A stretch of 64,000 bases of DNA from Talinum fruticosum (Eukaryota > Streptophyta > Magnoliopsida > Caryophyllales > Talinaceae). The stretch covers positions 1,488,001 to 1,552,000 of the forward strand of contig JAITYX010000028.1 of assembly GCA_021018815.1 (NCBI GenBank), read 5' to 3'. Both the position numbers and the translations under genes were made by a program. The notes beneath the pieces were generated by a model. The model was not told where the DNA came from. It saw only the letters and a program-made list of their open reading frames with translations, and ran no database searches. Positions 11,941 through 22,517 of this stretch are shown piece by piece; position 1 is the stretch's first letter; each line of letters opens with the position of its first letter.

Positions 11941-13536
11941 TGAAGACTCAAACACCGCTCAACACTTTTCCGAGTTGTATAAAAGGAACCAGGTATAATA
12001 ATCTCGTACTTATAGAATTTTGATTCCAAGGCATTCTCTCGTTTGCTAGAAACTTTTCAGAGTGATACGGTATCTTATTTAAGTGATACAGCTTTTACTT
12101 CGTATATTTCTTGCTTATCCTTGAGTGACTTAGAAAATTCATATGCATATCTCACTCGGTTCCGAGTCCCTCATCACTCGGATTTATCGCGTATTGAATA
12201 GACCAGTATTTCATCTTTCCTCACTTAGATCCGACTTCGGTTATTATCTCTATTCGATATAGTCGGTACTTCTAGTATGTTTCTTGCTTAGTCTATATCA
12301 AGTTATTTCACTCGATATTCTTTACTCGAACTTGATTCTTCGCTTAGACTAAGTCGGATGGAATTCTGAGTATCATGGATATTGAACTCGAAAATTCCAT
12401 TCCTCTTCGACTCGGATAATTAGTTGTTTAATTATCATAATTATTTTATTATCTCGTGTCTAACCTTGGACCAAAGTATTTTATACTTTGAGAACCAAAG
12501 TTGATTTACTTTTGTAGGTTATTCAAACGAGGATACACCTTTTTCAAACCACAAAAGTAACCTGGCTTCAAAACGTCAAATCACTAGCGAGACATGGCTT
12601 TTCACCTTCTCTCGCTCCAGTCCTAGAAGATTGTGTCGGAGCCGTCTGTTTCCAAATCTGGAAAACTGGAACGCTAAGCTTAACGGTGGTTTCCACCTAA
12701 TCATTAAAGACACCACTAGTGGTTTTGGGACTTCCAAGAGAGTTAAACTGCTGTCCAACGTTCACATTACAACGGATACTTTCCGAGTGACTCGGAAAAC
12801 TTCGTCAACGGTCACAAAGGACTCTCGGTCGGCAGATGAAGATAACGGCTACTCGCCTCGGTCATCTATAAATAAAAGCCACCTCACAAGACTTGAAGAT
12901 TGCCGAAATTATTGTTAATACACATACTTGAGAAAAGTCGTTGTATTTACTCTCAATCTTCTACTTACAACTCCTACTCGTAATTCATTATTTTCCGAGT
13001 TGTAAGGTCCGGTACTCGATTACAAACACTTTCTTACTTTCTCTGTAAGGTCCCTTGACTAAGTCTGTAAGGGTTAACTCAGCTTAGTTGTCACTAGTCT
13101 GTAAGGGTTATCTCAGCTAGGAAGTACTAGATCGGATAAGGGAATTTATGAGTCTAGGAAAACTTGTATAGAGTTGTCTAAGGGAGCAACTCGGGTTTAG
13201 TCGAGTTCACGGTATTTTGTGGACTCAAAATATTGGATTTGACTTCATGCTTGGACTAGCACGGTCCGTGGTTTTCTGCCCCGGGAGGGTTTCCACGTAA
13301 TTTATAAGTTTTATCTTTCCGAGTTCATTCTAGACTCGGATAGTCATATCACTCCTGCTTGACTTACTTATTTATTCGTGATAGCATTTCGAGTCCAAGC
13401 TTTTCCGACCTCGCTGTTTGACTCATAACCCGTCTCTATCTCTTCGTTAATAATAGAGCTAACGTTTCCACGAAAAACTTTCATCACCCTATTCACCCCT
13501 CTAGGGTGACTCGGACTCTCCCCGAGCAAACCTTCA
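11941..13536 (+). repeat. 3' LTR of Copia-1
   Basis: The 1596-bp copy matches 2593-4192 along its whole length, with the TATA box at 12867-12875 (TATAAATAA). Differences from the 5' LTR include base changes and a notable set of one-base indels that swap CTG or CTCTG for CTCG. It ends in ACCTTCA followed by the second TCATG. Confidence 0.95.
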
Positions 13537-13638
13537 TCATGAAATCTCAGCAAGCATCCGGATCTCACCGTCAACCAAGTACAACCACAAGAGGAACAGG
13601 AAGAGGAAGATGAAGAGGAAGAGGATGAGGAAGAGTGA
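13537..13638 (+). pseudogene. CACTA TNPA-like protein, C-terminal acidic tail after the Copia insertion
   Basis: Removing the Copia element and one copy of its TCATG duplication joins this stretch directly to base 2592. One frame then reads about 30 codons rich in Gln and Glu and ends at the TGA at 13636-13638. An acidic run at the C-terminus is usual for this family. The frame joined exactly at the insertion site is already broken by an earlier stop upstream, so the gene may have been damaged before Copia arrived. From 13639 to about 14029 there is non-coding 3' sequence of the transposon, with a short repeated TTGGATTTGTATATCCA word at about 13801 and 13883. Confidence 0.75.
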
Positions 13639-14029
13639 GGACCCTGGATCGACTCATTGTGAGCTTTTGTGTATTGGTGAACATTTTGCGGACTTTTAAC
13701 ATGTGTTTATGGTTTCTTCGAACTTTTGTATGATTGTTTTTGTGAACTTGTGAATTGGTTTTAAATATGTTTGGATTGTTCATGATTTTGAACATGTATG
13801 TTGGATTTGTATATCCAACTTGGATGAGTACTTCGTGGCTGGCATATGTAAATGCCAAATGTAAATGTCACATATGTAAATGTTGGATTTGTATATCCAT
13901 TCACAATTTTTGTATTAGGGTAACGAATTATTAGAAAAATGTATTTTGGAATTCTCGCCAAGATAGCGACTGAACAATGACGGATCCCCATGGATTAATG
14001 ATGGAATTTAGCGACAGAAAAATCACCAT

Positions 14030-14267
14030 TTCCGTCGCTAAATCAGCTGACGAAAAAATAATTCCGTCGCTGATTTACATCATCTACGGAAGCAATTTCT
14101 ATCGCAAGTTCGTCGCTAATTAACGACTGATTCCGTGAATTCTGTCGCTAAAATTTAGCGCCCGGCTTCGACGACGGAATATTTCCGTCGGTATTTCCGA
14201 AATTCCGTCGCTATTTCACAATTTTCTGTCGCTATTTTCATCGCTGATTGTCTGTTTTCTAGTAGTG
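14030..14267 (+). repeat. CACTA 3' subterminal repeat array and terminal inverted repeat
   Basis: About nine degenerate copies of a TTCCGTCGCTA word occur in both orientations within 240 bp, followed by the terminal TAGTAGTG. In CACTA elements such repeats bind the TNPA-type protein and mark the cut end. The array is G+C-richer than its surroundings and contains many CG dinucleotides, a likely target for DNA methylation that would silence the end. The first base of the flanking Tat LTR follows the 3-bp site CTT. Confidence 0.9.
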
Positions 14268-14270
14268 CTT

Positions 14271-15425
14271 ACACACATCCTCCTACCTTCACAAAAACTT
14301 ACAAAAAGTCGCTCCAGGTTTACCACCGTTACGCTTACCGGATCCGGTTCGAGACCCGGATCGTAGGTGAGACAACTTGAGGGTGCCAAATATGCCTTCA
14401 ACTATTACAATTTATTTAATTTACATTATTTATTGCTTTTGGTATTGTGGACAAAGAATGTGATCACTTTTTAATTCCTCCCCGCTCGATGCAATCTTTT
14501 ATTTTCGTTTTCTTTCGCTTTTCTTTTAGCTTTCCTTTATTACTTTTATTTACTGCTTTCGTACTTGCTTTTATCGCTTTCTTTAGCATGCCTTGGTTGA
14601 TTTAAATTTCTCATCTAGAATGTTTTATGCTTTATTTTAACACTATCTATAAGCTGGCTTTTCAAATCGATAAAGGTCGTCCGTTGACGGGCGAAACGGA
14701 AGGGTTTATACTAACGTTCGTACTTTCTCCCCGAATCTGGATTCTTGGTTGTAGATCGATTGAGTCTTCTTTTCAAACATCTTTAAAGTTTTTTTTCCCA
14801 TACTAAGATTGGAAGGGTATTTATTTATTTATTTTTGTCAATTTTTATTCCTAAAATTGACTAACAACTTTGTTTTGTCTGTTTTATTTCTTTTAATTTG
14901 CTCCTCGACCTTTCCGACTGAAAATTTTAAAAAAAGTTTTTTATTTTCTAACAGCTAAGCCATGGATCGAGGCTGACCACCTCAATCACGACCCATGACC
15001 AGCACCACCGAGTGACCATAAGGCATTGGCTCTTGTCGGCGCCGGACAAGTCACTAGGTAAAGCTTTGGTTCAAGCCCGTGTTTTTACACCGGCTTGGCC
15101 CAAAAGCCTTATAGCAGAAATCAATTCATTATGTTTTGTTTTATTTTTAGTTATGAAATAACATCCCGAGGCTTCTAAAATAATTCCTCAAATAAACATT
15201 TAATAAAAATTACCAATTTCTTTTGCTTAATCAAATTTTAATCAAATTATAAAAGACGGAAATCCTAATAAGAGATACATCCCCATTTTTAAAAATTATC
15301 ATCTTCAAAAAATCATTTCCACTTCCAAATAAGAAACCCCTCCATTCGTGGGGAAACTCGGTCCGAATCCGATTCCACCTCCAAAAAAGAGGTCGGGTAC
15401 GGGGTTGTTGTTCCCACAGTGCCCA
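14271..15425 (+). repeat. Gypsy/Tat-type LTR fragment (plus orientation), target of the CACTA insertion
   Basis: The stretch is homologous, in reverse, to about 53400-54540. Shared landmarks in the same order are CTACCTTCACAAA at about 14283, a GGATCGTAGGTGAGAC...GAGGGTGCC block at about 14357, the repeated TTTCGCTTT/CTTTCTTTA-rich stretch at about 14510-14590, GACGGGCGAAACGGAAGGG at about 14677, and TTCGTGGGGAAACTCGGTCC at about 15345. It contains no ORF, only the R/U5 portion of an old LTR. The two copies are clearly diverged (perhaps 65-75 percent by eye), so this is an older insertion than the inverted-repeat arms. The part upstream of the CACTA lies outside the window. Confidence 0.7.
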
Positions 15426-16230
15426 ATTGAGCTATATTGGACTTTGGAGAGCGCAATAGTAGATTGAACCTACGTTAGCATGATATGCCATGCCGAGGTT
15501 TCTTATGAGTATAACTTTGGGTTGATTTCTTGTGGCTCAATTCTTTAAGGGTATTGATCTTGTGCTTTTAATAAGTGTAAGCACCATAGGACATGGCCGA
15601 TCTCTTGGGAATATGATCATCTATCAAAGCTTTATTTTTAAAAGACGGATCCTTGGAGGTCTCTCTTGATAGGTTGATCCTTATCCATTATGCTTGGAAT
15701 GCTGACTCCTTATAAGGGAGAACAAGGAGGATATTGTTAAGGATAAATAGATGACAAAAATAATAGGTAGACTCTCTCCCTTCGTCCGTCAATCTTCTTT
15801 CTTTGGGTCATTTGGTGGCCGTAATACTCTTGGTTAATATCTTTTTGACACTTTATCTCGTATGTCATTGTCGTCGCTTATCTTCATGCTTGACGTTCAC
15901 CTGGTCTCTTGGTTGGCTCTTGTTTGATGTAGTTTTCCATATACTTCGGTCTTAGCTTGATTTGTGTATCATTTGCTTCTTCTCATGCAGCTTTAGTTGT
16001 TTTTGAGTTTTGAATTCTCTCCATTGGGGTTTGTGTTATTCCCTTACATCGATTGAGCTAATAGGTCATGTCAGCCCCTAGTTTTTGAAGCTTCACTTTG
16101 TTTCGTTGGGGAATCATGTTAGCCCTTTGAATTTTACAACTTGTTTTGGTTGCATTAGGGGATCATGTTAGTCCTTATTGTTTCTCCATAGCTCGGAGAA
16201 GAATAAAAATGTGAAATGTAAGAAGTTACA
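15426..16230. other. Unassigned stretch between two Gypsy fragments
   Basis: No ORF of note and no recognisable domain. It may hold degenerate internal sequence of either flanking Tat element. A word like GGAATCATGTTAGCCC / GGATCATGTTAGTCC recurs at about 16110 and 16148, a small local repeat. I cannot place the border between the plus-strand LTR fragment and the minus-strand element. Confidence 0.4.
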
Positions 16231-16733
16231 TGACTTAGGTCAACACATACTCATTATATTAATGAGGAAAAATTGAAGCCTCGCATAAAAGGAGGAATTT
16301 ATGCTCCCGTTGAGCACTTTCGAAAAGATGCCTCAAACATGGTGATTCCTTTACTAAATTTGGACTTACTTGTTCAGGCGAGTCCTTAAAGAAGGGAAAC
16401 TCATGCCGGACAATGAGCTCCCATGGCACGAGTGCTAGAAATAATGATAGTGAGTTCTTAGATAGGTGGACTCTATTTACAAAGTGTGCCCACAACACAT
16501 AGGTGAATGCCTTTTGAGGTTGTCACTTTGTTTGGGGAAGATGTTTTTTCCTTAAAAGGGCCAATGATACCTTATAGCACCTTGGCAATAATAGTTCTTC
16601 CTTCCTAGGAGCATCATGGTCCCGGGGCCTTTGGTTGGAAGTTCCACCTTAGGTCGATTTCACTTGGGGTCATCTTGGGTGTCCTCGGTGTCTTTTTCCT
16701 TTCAATTAATGGCCAAAGGCTTACATAGTAACT

Positions 16734-17160
16734 TTATCGTGCGATCTTCCGATCCTCGCGGATCTTGCCCACGGTGCCATTATTGAGCTCATATTGCATG
16801 AGCAAGAGGTATGGTGCGATGAAAACTTTGACCTTGTGAAGGGTTAGACGTCCTATGATGTCATTGTATGCCGAAAGAATCTCCGCCTCCATGTTTCTAG
16901 CCTTAGCCTTTTCTCCAATTCTAATAGGTAGGCGTATCATGACTATGGGATTGATCTGTTTACCCCCGAATCTAAGAATGTGATTGATGAAGGGAATGAA
17001 ATCTTGCGCGGAATACTTCAACCGGCTCAAACATTCCATGGTGATAATATCCACCTGAACTCCTTATGTCCACAATGATCCTTCTTACTATAGCGTCAAA
17101 AATCTTCAACTTGATGACCATTGGGTCATCATGGATGATGGCTATGCCCTTCATGTCTTG
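16734..17160 (-). pseudogene. Tat-like aspartic protease region of the minus-strand element
   Basis: Retroviral-type aspartic protease that would cleave Gag-Pol. On the minus strand HDDPMVIKLKIFDAIVRRIIVDI-R-SSGG at about 17110-17040 matches the start of the family's protease fold, where the active-site D-T/S/G-G-S motif is expected, but the active site is damaged here. After a frame change, MIRLPIRIGEKAKARNMEAE and LSAYNDIIGRLTLHKVK (about 16930-16820) are the flap and the I-LGRP-like segment, and KIREDRKIAR (about 16740) matches the usual V-RGDQ-AR end. The catalytic motif loss and the frameshift make it non-functional. Confidence 0.7.
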
Positions 17161-18790
17161 CTCTTAAAGGTCATGGTTGGCACTTTCAAGGAAGAAGGTT
17201 GTCCCGTTGTCATGACTTGTTGGGCACTTAGGAGATGAGCCTTCTAGGAAGATGGAGTAAGGCCTCCCGCAAAGCCCCCAAAGATAGTTGTGATGACTTT
17301 AATAGTCTTTTTCATATTTTCGCTCATCCCCGAGATTTGAAGGGTCTCTTTTGCTCCTCCGGGGATTCTTTTGAGGAAGCGATCGATTTGGCCATTATCA
17401 GCGAGCTCCTCGAGTGCTTTTTCAGCCTCGGCATTAAGGGGTGTTGTGCCTCATTTGCTCATGGTACTTGCACTACTTGTTGAAAATCTATAATTATAGG
17501 GAGTTGTTATGGGAGTTGTCTTTCTTAACATTAGATAACCCTTGATCTCCATTAAGATGCTCATCGAGTCGATATTAAAGCGGTGATCGGCGTCATAGTC
17601 TTCCTGTCTCTTTTTAGAAATCTAAGTGAGCTTTCTGTCCTCTTCCCTCATGTTGATATCTTCTCCTTTTTAGCACATATTTCTATGATTTAGATGAAGT
17701 CTTACGCTTTCGAAGTGCCTCCGCTGGACCTTTTGCTCGACTGGATGCGAATTAAAGTTGAATATGAGAACAGAAAGGGGCTGGAATCACGAAACCTCCA
17801 ATAAGGATGGGTTTTTCCTCCACTTAGGCCTAGGGGTGCTCCTTGTTCTTTTTAACTTTTCGCGGTTTTTCATGGTCGATAGCCCTTAATGCCTCTCTAT
17901 CCATCGCTCGTGCTCCTTGATGGTTAATCACTCTTGGTCGTGCTTAGGGATGTCATATTGGCGGGCTCGTTCCGAGTTATAGTCGCGAGTGATTGAACAT
18001 GCTGGCCTAATAAACCTTCTATTTCCTTAAGGCCTTTGCTCTTGGTTTCGACATGCGAGCCATCGCGATCCTTAAACCATGTCGCATACCTGCTGCATGT
18101 AGCGTGTGGAGTTGAGGTGGTATGCAAAGTGGCAATTTTTTCGTTGGCTCTTTGGAGTGCTCTTTTGGCCTCAATGATCCCCCGACGTCTCTCTCATCAT
18201 GTATTCCTTAAGGCCTTTGCTCTTAGTTTCAGCATGCAGAGCCATCACGACCCTCACACCATGTCGAACGCCTGTTGCATGTAGCTTGTGGAGTTGAGGC
18301 GGTATACGAAGTGGCAATTTTTTCATTAGCTCTTTGGAGTGCTCTTTTGGCCTCAATGATCCCCCGACGTCTCTCTCATCATGATGCTTCATTAGAGGAG
18401 CACTTGTTGCTCGGGTAGAGGAGCATTCGAGAGGCTTCGTTGGCGGGACTTGGACAGGCGTGCGAAGGCATCCCTCCCGAGAAGTGGCCAAGAGGTTGAC
18501 TTCCCTAAGGGGGTACGCTATCCCGGAGTAGGATTGTAGTGAAACACCAGGATAAGAATCGATGAGAAGTGGCCAAGAGGTTGACCCCCAACGTCTCCTA
18601 CATCTCTTACACTTGCTACGAGACGGTGCATTTCAAGGAATCGATGAGATTTTGTAATGGCCCCAAGGTGACATATCCCTCGCGCCGAGGTGGCTAGTAG
18701 CCGGTGGAGTGATTGGGCCCCGTAGGCAAGGAACGAGAAAGAGGAGGAAAATGAGGATGGATTGCGAGATTGAGTTCTGCTAGTGACCAT
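17161..18790 (-). pseudogene. Tat-like gag remnant with internal duplication
   Basis: An ATG on the minus strand at 18790 lies just behind the primer site and opens about 90 codons (MVTSRTQSRNPSSFSSSF...). The rest is broken into short frames (18171-18491, 17924-18127). A segment containing ETKSKGLKE appears twice because of the 181-bp tandem duplication at 18022-18383. I cannot see a clear capsid motif or zinc knuckle; the call depends on position between primer site and protease. Confidence 0.5.
18022..18383. repeat. Tandem duplication, two copies of about 181 bp
   Basis: Copy 1 (about 18022-18201) and copy 2 (about 18203-18383) both run from TTCCTTAAGGCCTTTGCTCT to CCCGACGTCTCTCTCATCAT, at roughly 90 percent identity. 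181 is not a multiple of three, so the duplication shifts the gag frame. The copies are imperfect, so it is not a recent event. Confidence 0.88.
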
Positions 18791-18802
18791 GGATTACAAC
18801 CC

Positions 18803-18820
18803 TCCCCATAGATGGCGCTA
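18803..18820 (-). other. Primer-binding site of the minus-strand Tat-like element
   Basis: On the minus strand TAGCGCCATCTATGGGGA follows the LTR after three bases. Elements of this group usually read TGGCGCC at the start, so one base is changed. Position and the 3' GGGGA are as expected. Confidence 0.65.
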
Positions 18821-18823
18821 AAA

Positions 18824-19363
18824 TGTTTGTGAATGAAACCGATGAAGTGTGACGTGGATGATGAGTCGGAGAGAGTTGATTTGCTATCCCATCCCCAGCG
18901 GATAGACTCGAGTGGGCAAGCCCGGGGTTGGATGCCGAGGAACGCCGAACGCCCCTCTTATGCTCATGTTAGTTCGATGAAAGTCGGAAAGTCAAGGAGA
19001 ATCTTCCTCGTAGTGTGTAGAGGAGGTTTTGGGATTTGTGCGGCTTTACCGAAATGACAAAGATTTTTCTCTTTATTGGGAGTAGAGAGAATATGTGGGT
19101 TAGCCAAGAATAGTATGGCTTTTTTAGAGTTATGATATCATAGGGTTTATGCCAATGTTTGATGAGTATTTATAGAGGACATAAATTAGGGGTAAAATAG
19201 TCTTTTACTATAGTTAGATAGGAAACCCTAACTCTAATCGGCTTGGACTTTACGTAACCTCATGTGTTAGAGGACTTAGACTAATGTTATGCTGATCTCA
19301 TTGAGTAGGAGAGTTGGTCCGGGACGTGACGGATGAACTAGCAGCTTCTGAAAAATTGCTACA
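18824..19363 (-). repeat. 5' LTR of the minus-strand Tat-like element
   Basis: A 540-bp stretch bounded by TGTAGCAATT and CACAAACA (minus-strand sense). It contains a TATAAATA box at 19167-19174 on the minus strand with downstream CTCTCTAC-rich sequence, consistent with U3/R. No second copy of this LTR is in the window, so the borders rest on termini and primer site alone. Confidence 0.65.
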
Positions 19364-20588
19364 TCAAGTGTGTTTTGCATTATTTTACAATTAAATGAGT
19401 TTTTTTTTATGAGGACTTAGACTGATGTTGTTTCTTTTTTATATGTTGTAGACATGTGCTGATATATTTTTATAATTTTGAGTGGTAATAGATGTAAATC
19501 TTAGAGACAAAAAAATTTCATGATAATGTCCCATCAAATATAAGGTAATTGACTAGTTAATGAGGAAATTACTGTTATAGATGCTAAGAATAAAGAGCTT
19601 ATCAATTGTCCAATGCTTAAGCTTTTAGGAAAAGTTTTTCTACGAGGTGGAAAATTGAGGAGACGAGATGATAGCACTGAGTCATTTGTGAGAAAGTTAA
19701 ATCATACGAGACAAAGATGGAAGAGAGTAACAACAAGAAAAGGAAATAAGTTTAGCAAGATCAATATAAAGTACAATTGCACGGTTATTGTCATTTTTAA
19801 AGTATGTAAACACGGGGATTGAGTTGTTTCAGAGGTTAAAATGAGTCATAAGATTATGGACTGATCACATACTTACATGTTGCATGCATTTGACGCTTAA
19901 CTGCCTAACGTGTAAGGGCAAAGTGATACGAAATTCGACTTCCAAAGCGCTAATCCACACGTGAAAAGAAAAAAATCTCCCTTGGTGAAAAAAATTATCT
20001 TTAAGTTTTCAACCACTTAAAAAATAGTTCATATTGAGGGCATCATCCCCGTACATGGGCTTTCCCTACGGGACTAGGAAAGGGAAACCCTTTGATGTAG
20101 TACGCGGTTATTTTTAGGTTATGAATAGATATACCTAGAAAAGAGCATGTTGCTTATGCGATTTGCAAAATAAAGTTGCCATCATATTTTGTTAGGAAAA
20201 GTGCCGAAACTTTTATTTTAAACCAATTTTTCTCAAATGGGACTCTTACAACTCCAAGGCAATTGGTGTTTGAGATGGGTCATAGGGTTAGATAGGCTCC
20301 ACTAGGAATATTAGATTAAACAAAAGATTATCTCCATTCCACGCAATAATTAATATAAGGTTAAATCTTCTTACATTTAAGCATCCAAACAACTTATTTG
20401 ATTATCAGTTTAAGTTAATTTTGGAAGCAATAAAGGAAATCTATAAACTTTGATCGTCGCTTGTTAATTTACATAGTTTTATATACTATATAAGAATTAA
20501 ATTAATCAAAGATATTGCATCATGAAAATATTAAAACATATAAATAAATAGAAAAGAGAAAATGTACAAGAAGAGAACAACTGAAAAC
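19364..20588. other. Unassigned AT-rich DNA
   Basis: No domain, LTR end or terminal repeat is recognised. An open frame of 69 codons (19613-19822) is rich in Lys/Arg and has no clear family. A phrase like GAGGACTTAGACTAATGTT occurs at about 19270 (inside the LTR) and again at about 19410, hinting that part of this DNA may be related to the preceding LTR. Confidence 0.35.
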
Positions 20589-20591
20589 TAA

Positions 20592-20798
20592 GGTGTGTTT
20601 GGTTGTGGGGAAAATATTTTCCAAGGAAAATATTTTTCATGGGAAAATGAATTTTCAAGAAAACCATTTTCCACCCACATTTTCCTTTGTTTGGTAGAAG
20701 AAAAATAATTTTTAAAATAGTTACTTAAATGCAAAAACCAACCATAAAACCCTATAAATATGAAAAGAAAAGGTAAATAACTAATTCAACTTAAAAAC

Positions 20799-20878
<80 letters not shown>

Positions 20879-21254
20879 AGCACCTAAATTTGATAATTTT
20901 ATACATCTCCCTATAATCAAACTTTTCCATGTATAAAATAATAGAAATTAAAAAAATAAATACCGTAAAAAACTTTTCATCTATGAACTTTACAATAAAA
21001 AAGGAAAAAAGACAAGGACAAAATTTAAAAAAAGAAACTGAAGGTGGCACATCAAAAGAAGTTTAGAATTTGAACTCCCATTGATAAGACTTTATTTTCC
21101 TTGATTGAGGAAGAGGAAAATTAACTTCCTCATAAAAGAAAATTTAGTTTCCTTGATTGACGGAAATTATTTATCCACCACTTATTCTATCAAATGTCGG
21201 AAAATAGAATAATAATTTTTCGAGAAAATATTTTCCATTAAAACAAACACACCC
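20592..21254. mobile_element. MITE, Tourist (PIF/Harbinger)-like
   Basis: The 663-bp unit has inverted ends: GGTGTGTTTGG...GGGGAAAATATTTTCC on the left, and GGGTGTGTTTGT...GGAAAATATTTTC on the right when reversed. It is flanked on both sides by TAA (20589-20591 and 21255-21257), the 3-bp duplication of Harbinger-type elements. There is no coding capacity. A long AT microsatellite lies inside. A hAT origin is the alternative, but no 8-bp duplication is visible. Confidence 0.7.
20801..20872. repeat. (AT)36 microsatellite
   Basis: Seventy-two bases of uninterrupted alternating A and T inside the MITE. Such tracts form cruciforms and vary in length; an apparent Ile/Tyr repeat ORF across it is an artefact. 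Confidence 0.97.
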
Positions 21255-21257
21255 TAA

Positions 21258-21760
21258 ATCAAATTAATTATCTTTGTCTTAACCCTTGGGAGTTACCTCA
21301 GTCCAAGTTTAGCAAGATAGTCGTTGATCCTTTGCTCCTTTTTTTCTTAAGAGATGCAGGAGGCTAGTCTCAAATCAAGTATTTAATAAGAAGGAATGCC
21401 TCAGTGAAAAGCAACTAAGAGAAAATCAAGTTAATGGAGGAGGGAGAAGCAATCTAGAGAGAGCGACAGTTTATCCAGAGAGGAAGAAGAAGAGAAGAAA
21501 TACACCTAGTGTGCCTTGAGGCTTGCCATAATTATCTATTCGGAATGAAAGCATTGAGGCCCAACGCCCTGTAGGGGCTAGCAGCGTGTTGCTTGGATTT
21601 CCGCCCGGTAAGATATTTTTAAGGCCAACGGCCTGCCGCTGACACTGGGCCGCAGTCCAATCCTAATAGTTCACTTGATTCTTCATTTTTTATTTGAGAG
21701 ATTTACAATTAAATTACATTTTAATTTAGAATTATACTTTTAGTTATAAAATTTACACTT
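21258..21760. other. Unassigned stretch
   Basis: No ORF, domain or repeat end recognised. It has a purine-rich tract (GAGAGAGCG..., about 21420-21500) and a G+C-richer patch near 21560-21660. Confidence 0.35.
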
Positions 21761-22517
21761 TGGTAATATTTTGTAAGGTAAAAGGACAACTATATCCTCG
21801 TTTTCTCTCTCTCTCCTCCCCTCCTTTATGTCAGCCTCTCTATATCTCTCCTCCCTCCTCTCTCTGTGTGTCTCTCTCCTCCCCTCTCTTACATATCTTT
21901 TTATTTTTTAAAAAAATTAAAAAAATTATTAAACTAATAAATAGTCATCCCGAATAATATAAATAGTTATCTCTATCTAATGTTAACCATGATATTATCT
22001 CGGAATGACTTTCAATATTATTCAAGGATGATTGTCTATGTTTAGGTTAATTAATTTAATATTTTGGATTGAGTAATTAAGGTTTAGGTTTTGAACAATA
22101 TTTTTATATTTTTCCAATTAAAAATAATTTTAATTAAAATAAAAAAAAATTAAAACTATAAATTTTAAATTATATAATAATGAATTAAAATTATAATTTT
22201 ACTTAAAATTAAATTATAAAAGTAAATCTATTTTTTGTGTGAAAATAATTTAATTTATTTATCATAAGAGAAATGTATAATGACAATAAAATAAAGACAA
22301 ATGAATAAGAAAATAAAATTTAAAATATAAAATAATTTTTGTACTAAAAAATTTTAAAAAATTATCTATAACATAAATAATTAATTTTGTTATCTAAAAG
22401 AAAAAAAGTATTTTTTAAAAAATAATATGCTTCAAAAATAAGATAAGTTCTTATTAGAAGGTGATAGAGGACTGAGAGAGAGAGACCGAGAAATAAAAGG
22501 AAGGTATAATTGTCGTT
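21761..22517. repeat. AT-rich stretch with imperfect inverted ends, possible foldback/MITE
   Basis: Left end: AAAGGACAACTATATCCTCG followed by a CT-rich tract (about 21780-21850). Right end reversed: AAAACGACAATTATACCTTC followed by a CT-rich tract (about 22515-22460). The middle is very AT-rich without ORFs. The right end abuts the start of inverted-repeat arm A exactly, suggesting that this unit marks where homology to the other arm is broken. No target duplication could be defined. Confidence 0.4.

Larger units (their letters stand above)
2593..13536 (+). mobile_element. Copia-1: complete Sirevirus-like LTR retrotransposon
   Basis: Two LTRs of 1.6 kb start with TGAAGACTC and end with ACCTTCA. 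The flanking bases are TCATG at 2588-2592 and TCATG at 13537-13541, an exact 5-bp target duplication, so both borders are certain. In order the element holds a Met-initiator-type primer site, gag with a zinc knuckle, protease, integrase, reverse transcriptase and RNase H in Copia order, then a third ORF before the 3' LTR. Long LTRs, the DSGCSRHMSGD protease motif, the extra envelope-like ORF and repeated purine tracts of the AAGGGGGAGA type fit the Sirevirus (SIRE/Maximus) lineage. All ORFs are broken. The LTRs differ at several dozen sites by eye, so the insertion is not very young. A sister copy occupies 55084-64000 on the other strand. Confidence 0.95.
1..14267 (+). mobile_element. CACTA (En/Spm) DNA transposon, 3' part, interrupted by a Copia element
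   Basis: The right end is a CACTA terminus: the last bases, ...TTTCTAGTAGTG, are the reverse complement of CACTACTAGAAA. Inside it lies a dense array of subterminal TTCCGTCGCTA-type repeats. Two CACTA genes are recognisable on the plus strand: the C-terminus of the TNP2 transposase (1-580) and a Transposase_24 (TNPA-like) gene (826-2592 plus 13537-13638). The left end lies before the window. A complete Copia element (2593-13536) sits in the second gene. The three bases after the terminus, CTT at 14268-14270, would be the 3-bp target duplication, but the left copy cannot be seen. The transposon inserted into a Gypsy/Tat LTR that resumes at 14271. Order, orientation and terminus agree, so the assignment is firm. 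Confidence 0.92.
16231..19363 (-). mobile_element. Gypsy/Tat-like LTR retrotransposon, 5' part only, minus strand
   Basis: Reading right to left: 5' LTR (19363-18824), primer site (18820-18803), gag starting at 18790, then protease (17160-16734), after which homology fades around 16230. No reverse transcriptase, integrase or 3' LTR is visible, so the element is truncated at its 3' side. Its LTR begins TGTAGCAATT and ends CACAAACA. The flank on the right is TCAAG, a possible target duplication whose partner is lost. Protease motifs resemble the RIRE2/Grande branch of Tat. Confidence 0.75.

Noticed and set aside
20781..21050. 89-codon ORF with an Ile/Tyr repeat
   Set aside because: It is a translation of the AT microsatellite inside the MITE.
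14271..22517. Extension of inverted-repeat arm A leftwards to the LTR fragment at 14271
   Set aside because: That LTR is homologous to the one at 53396-55083 but far more diverged than the arms, and the gag portion between is missing, so it is an independent older copy.
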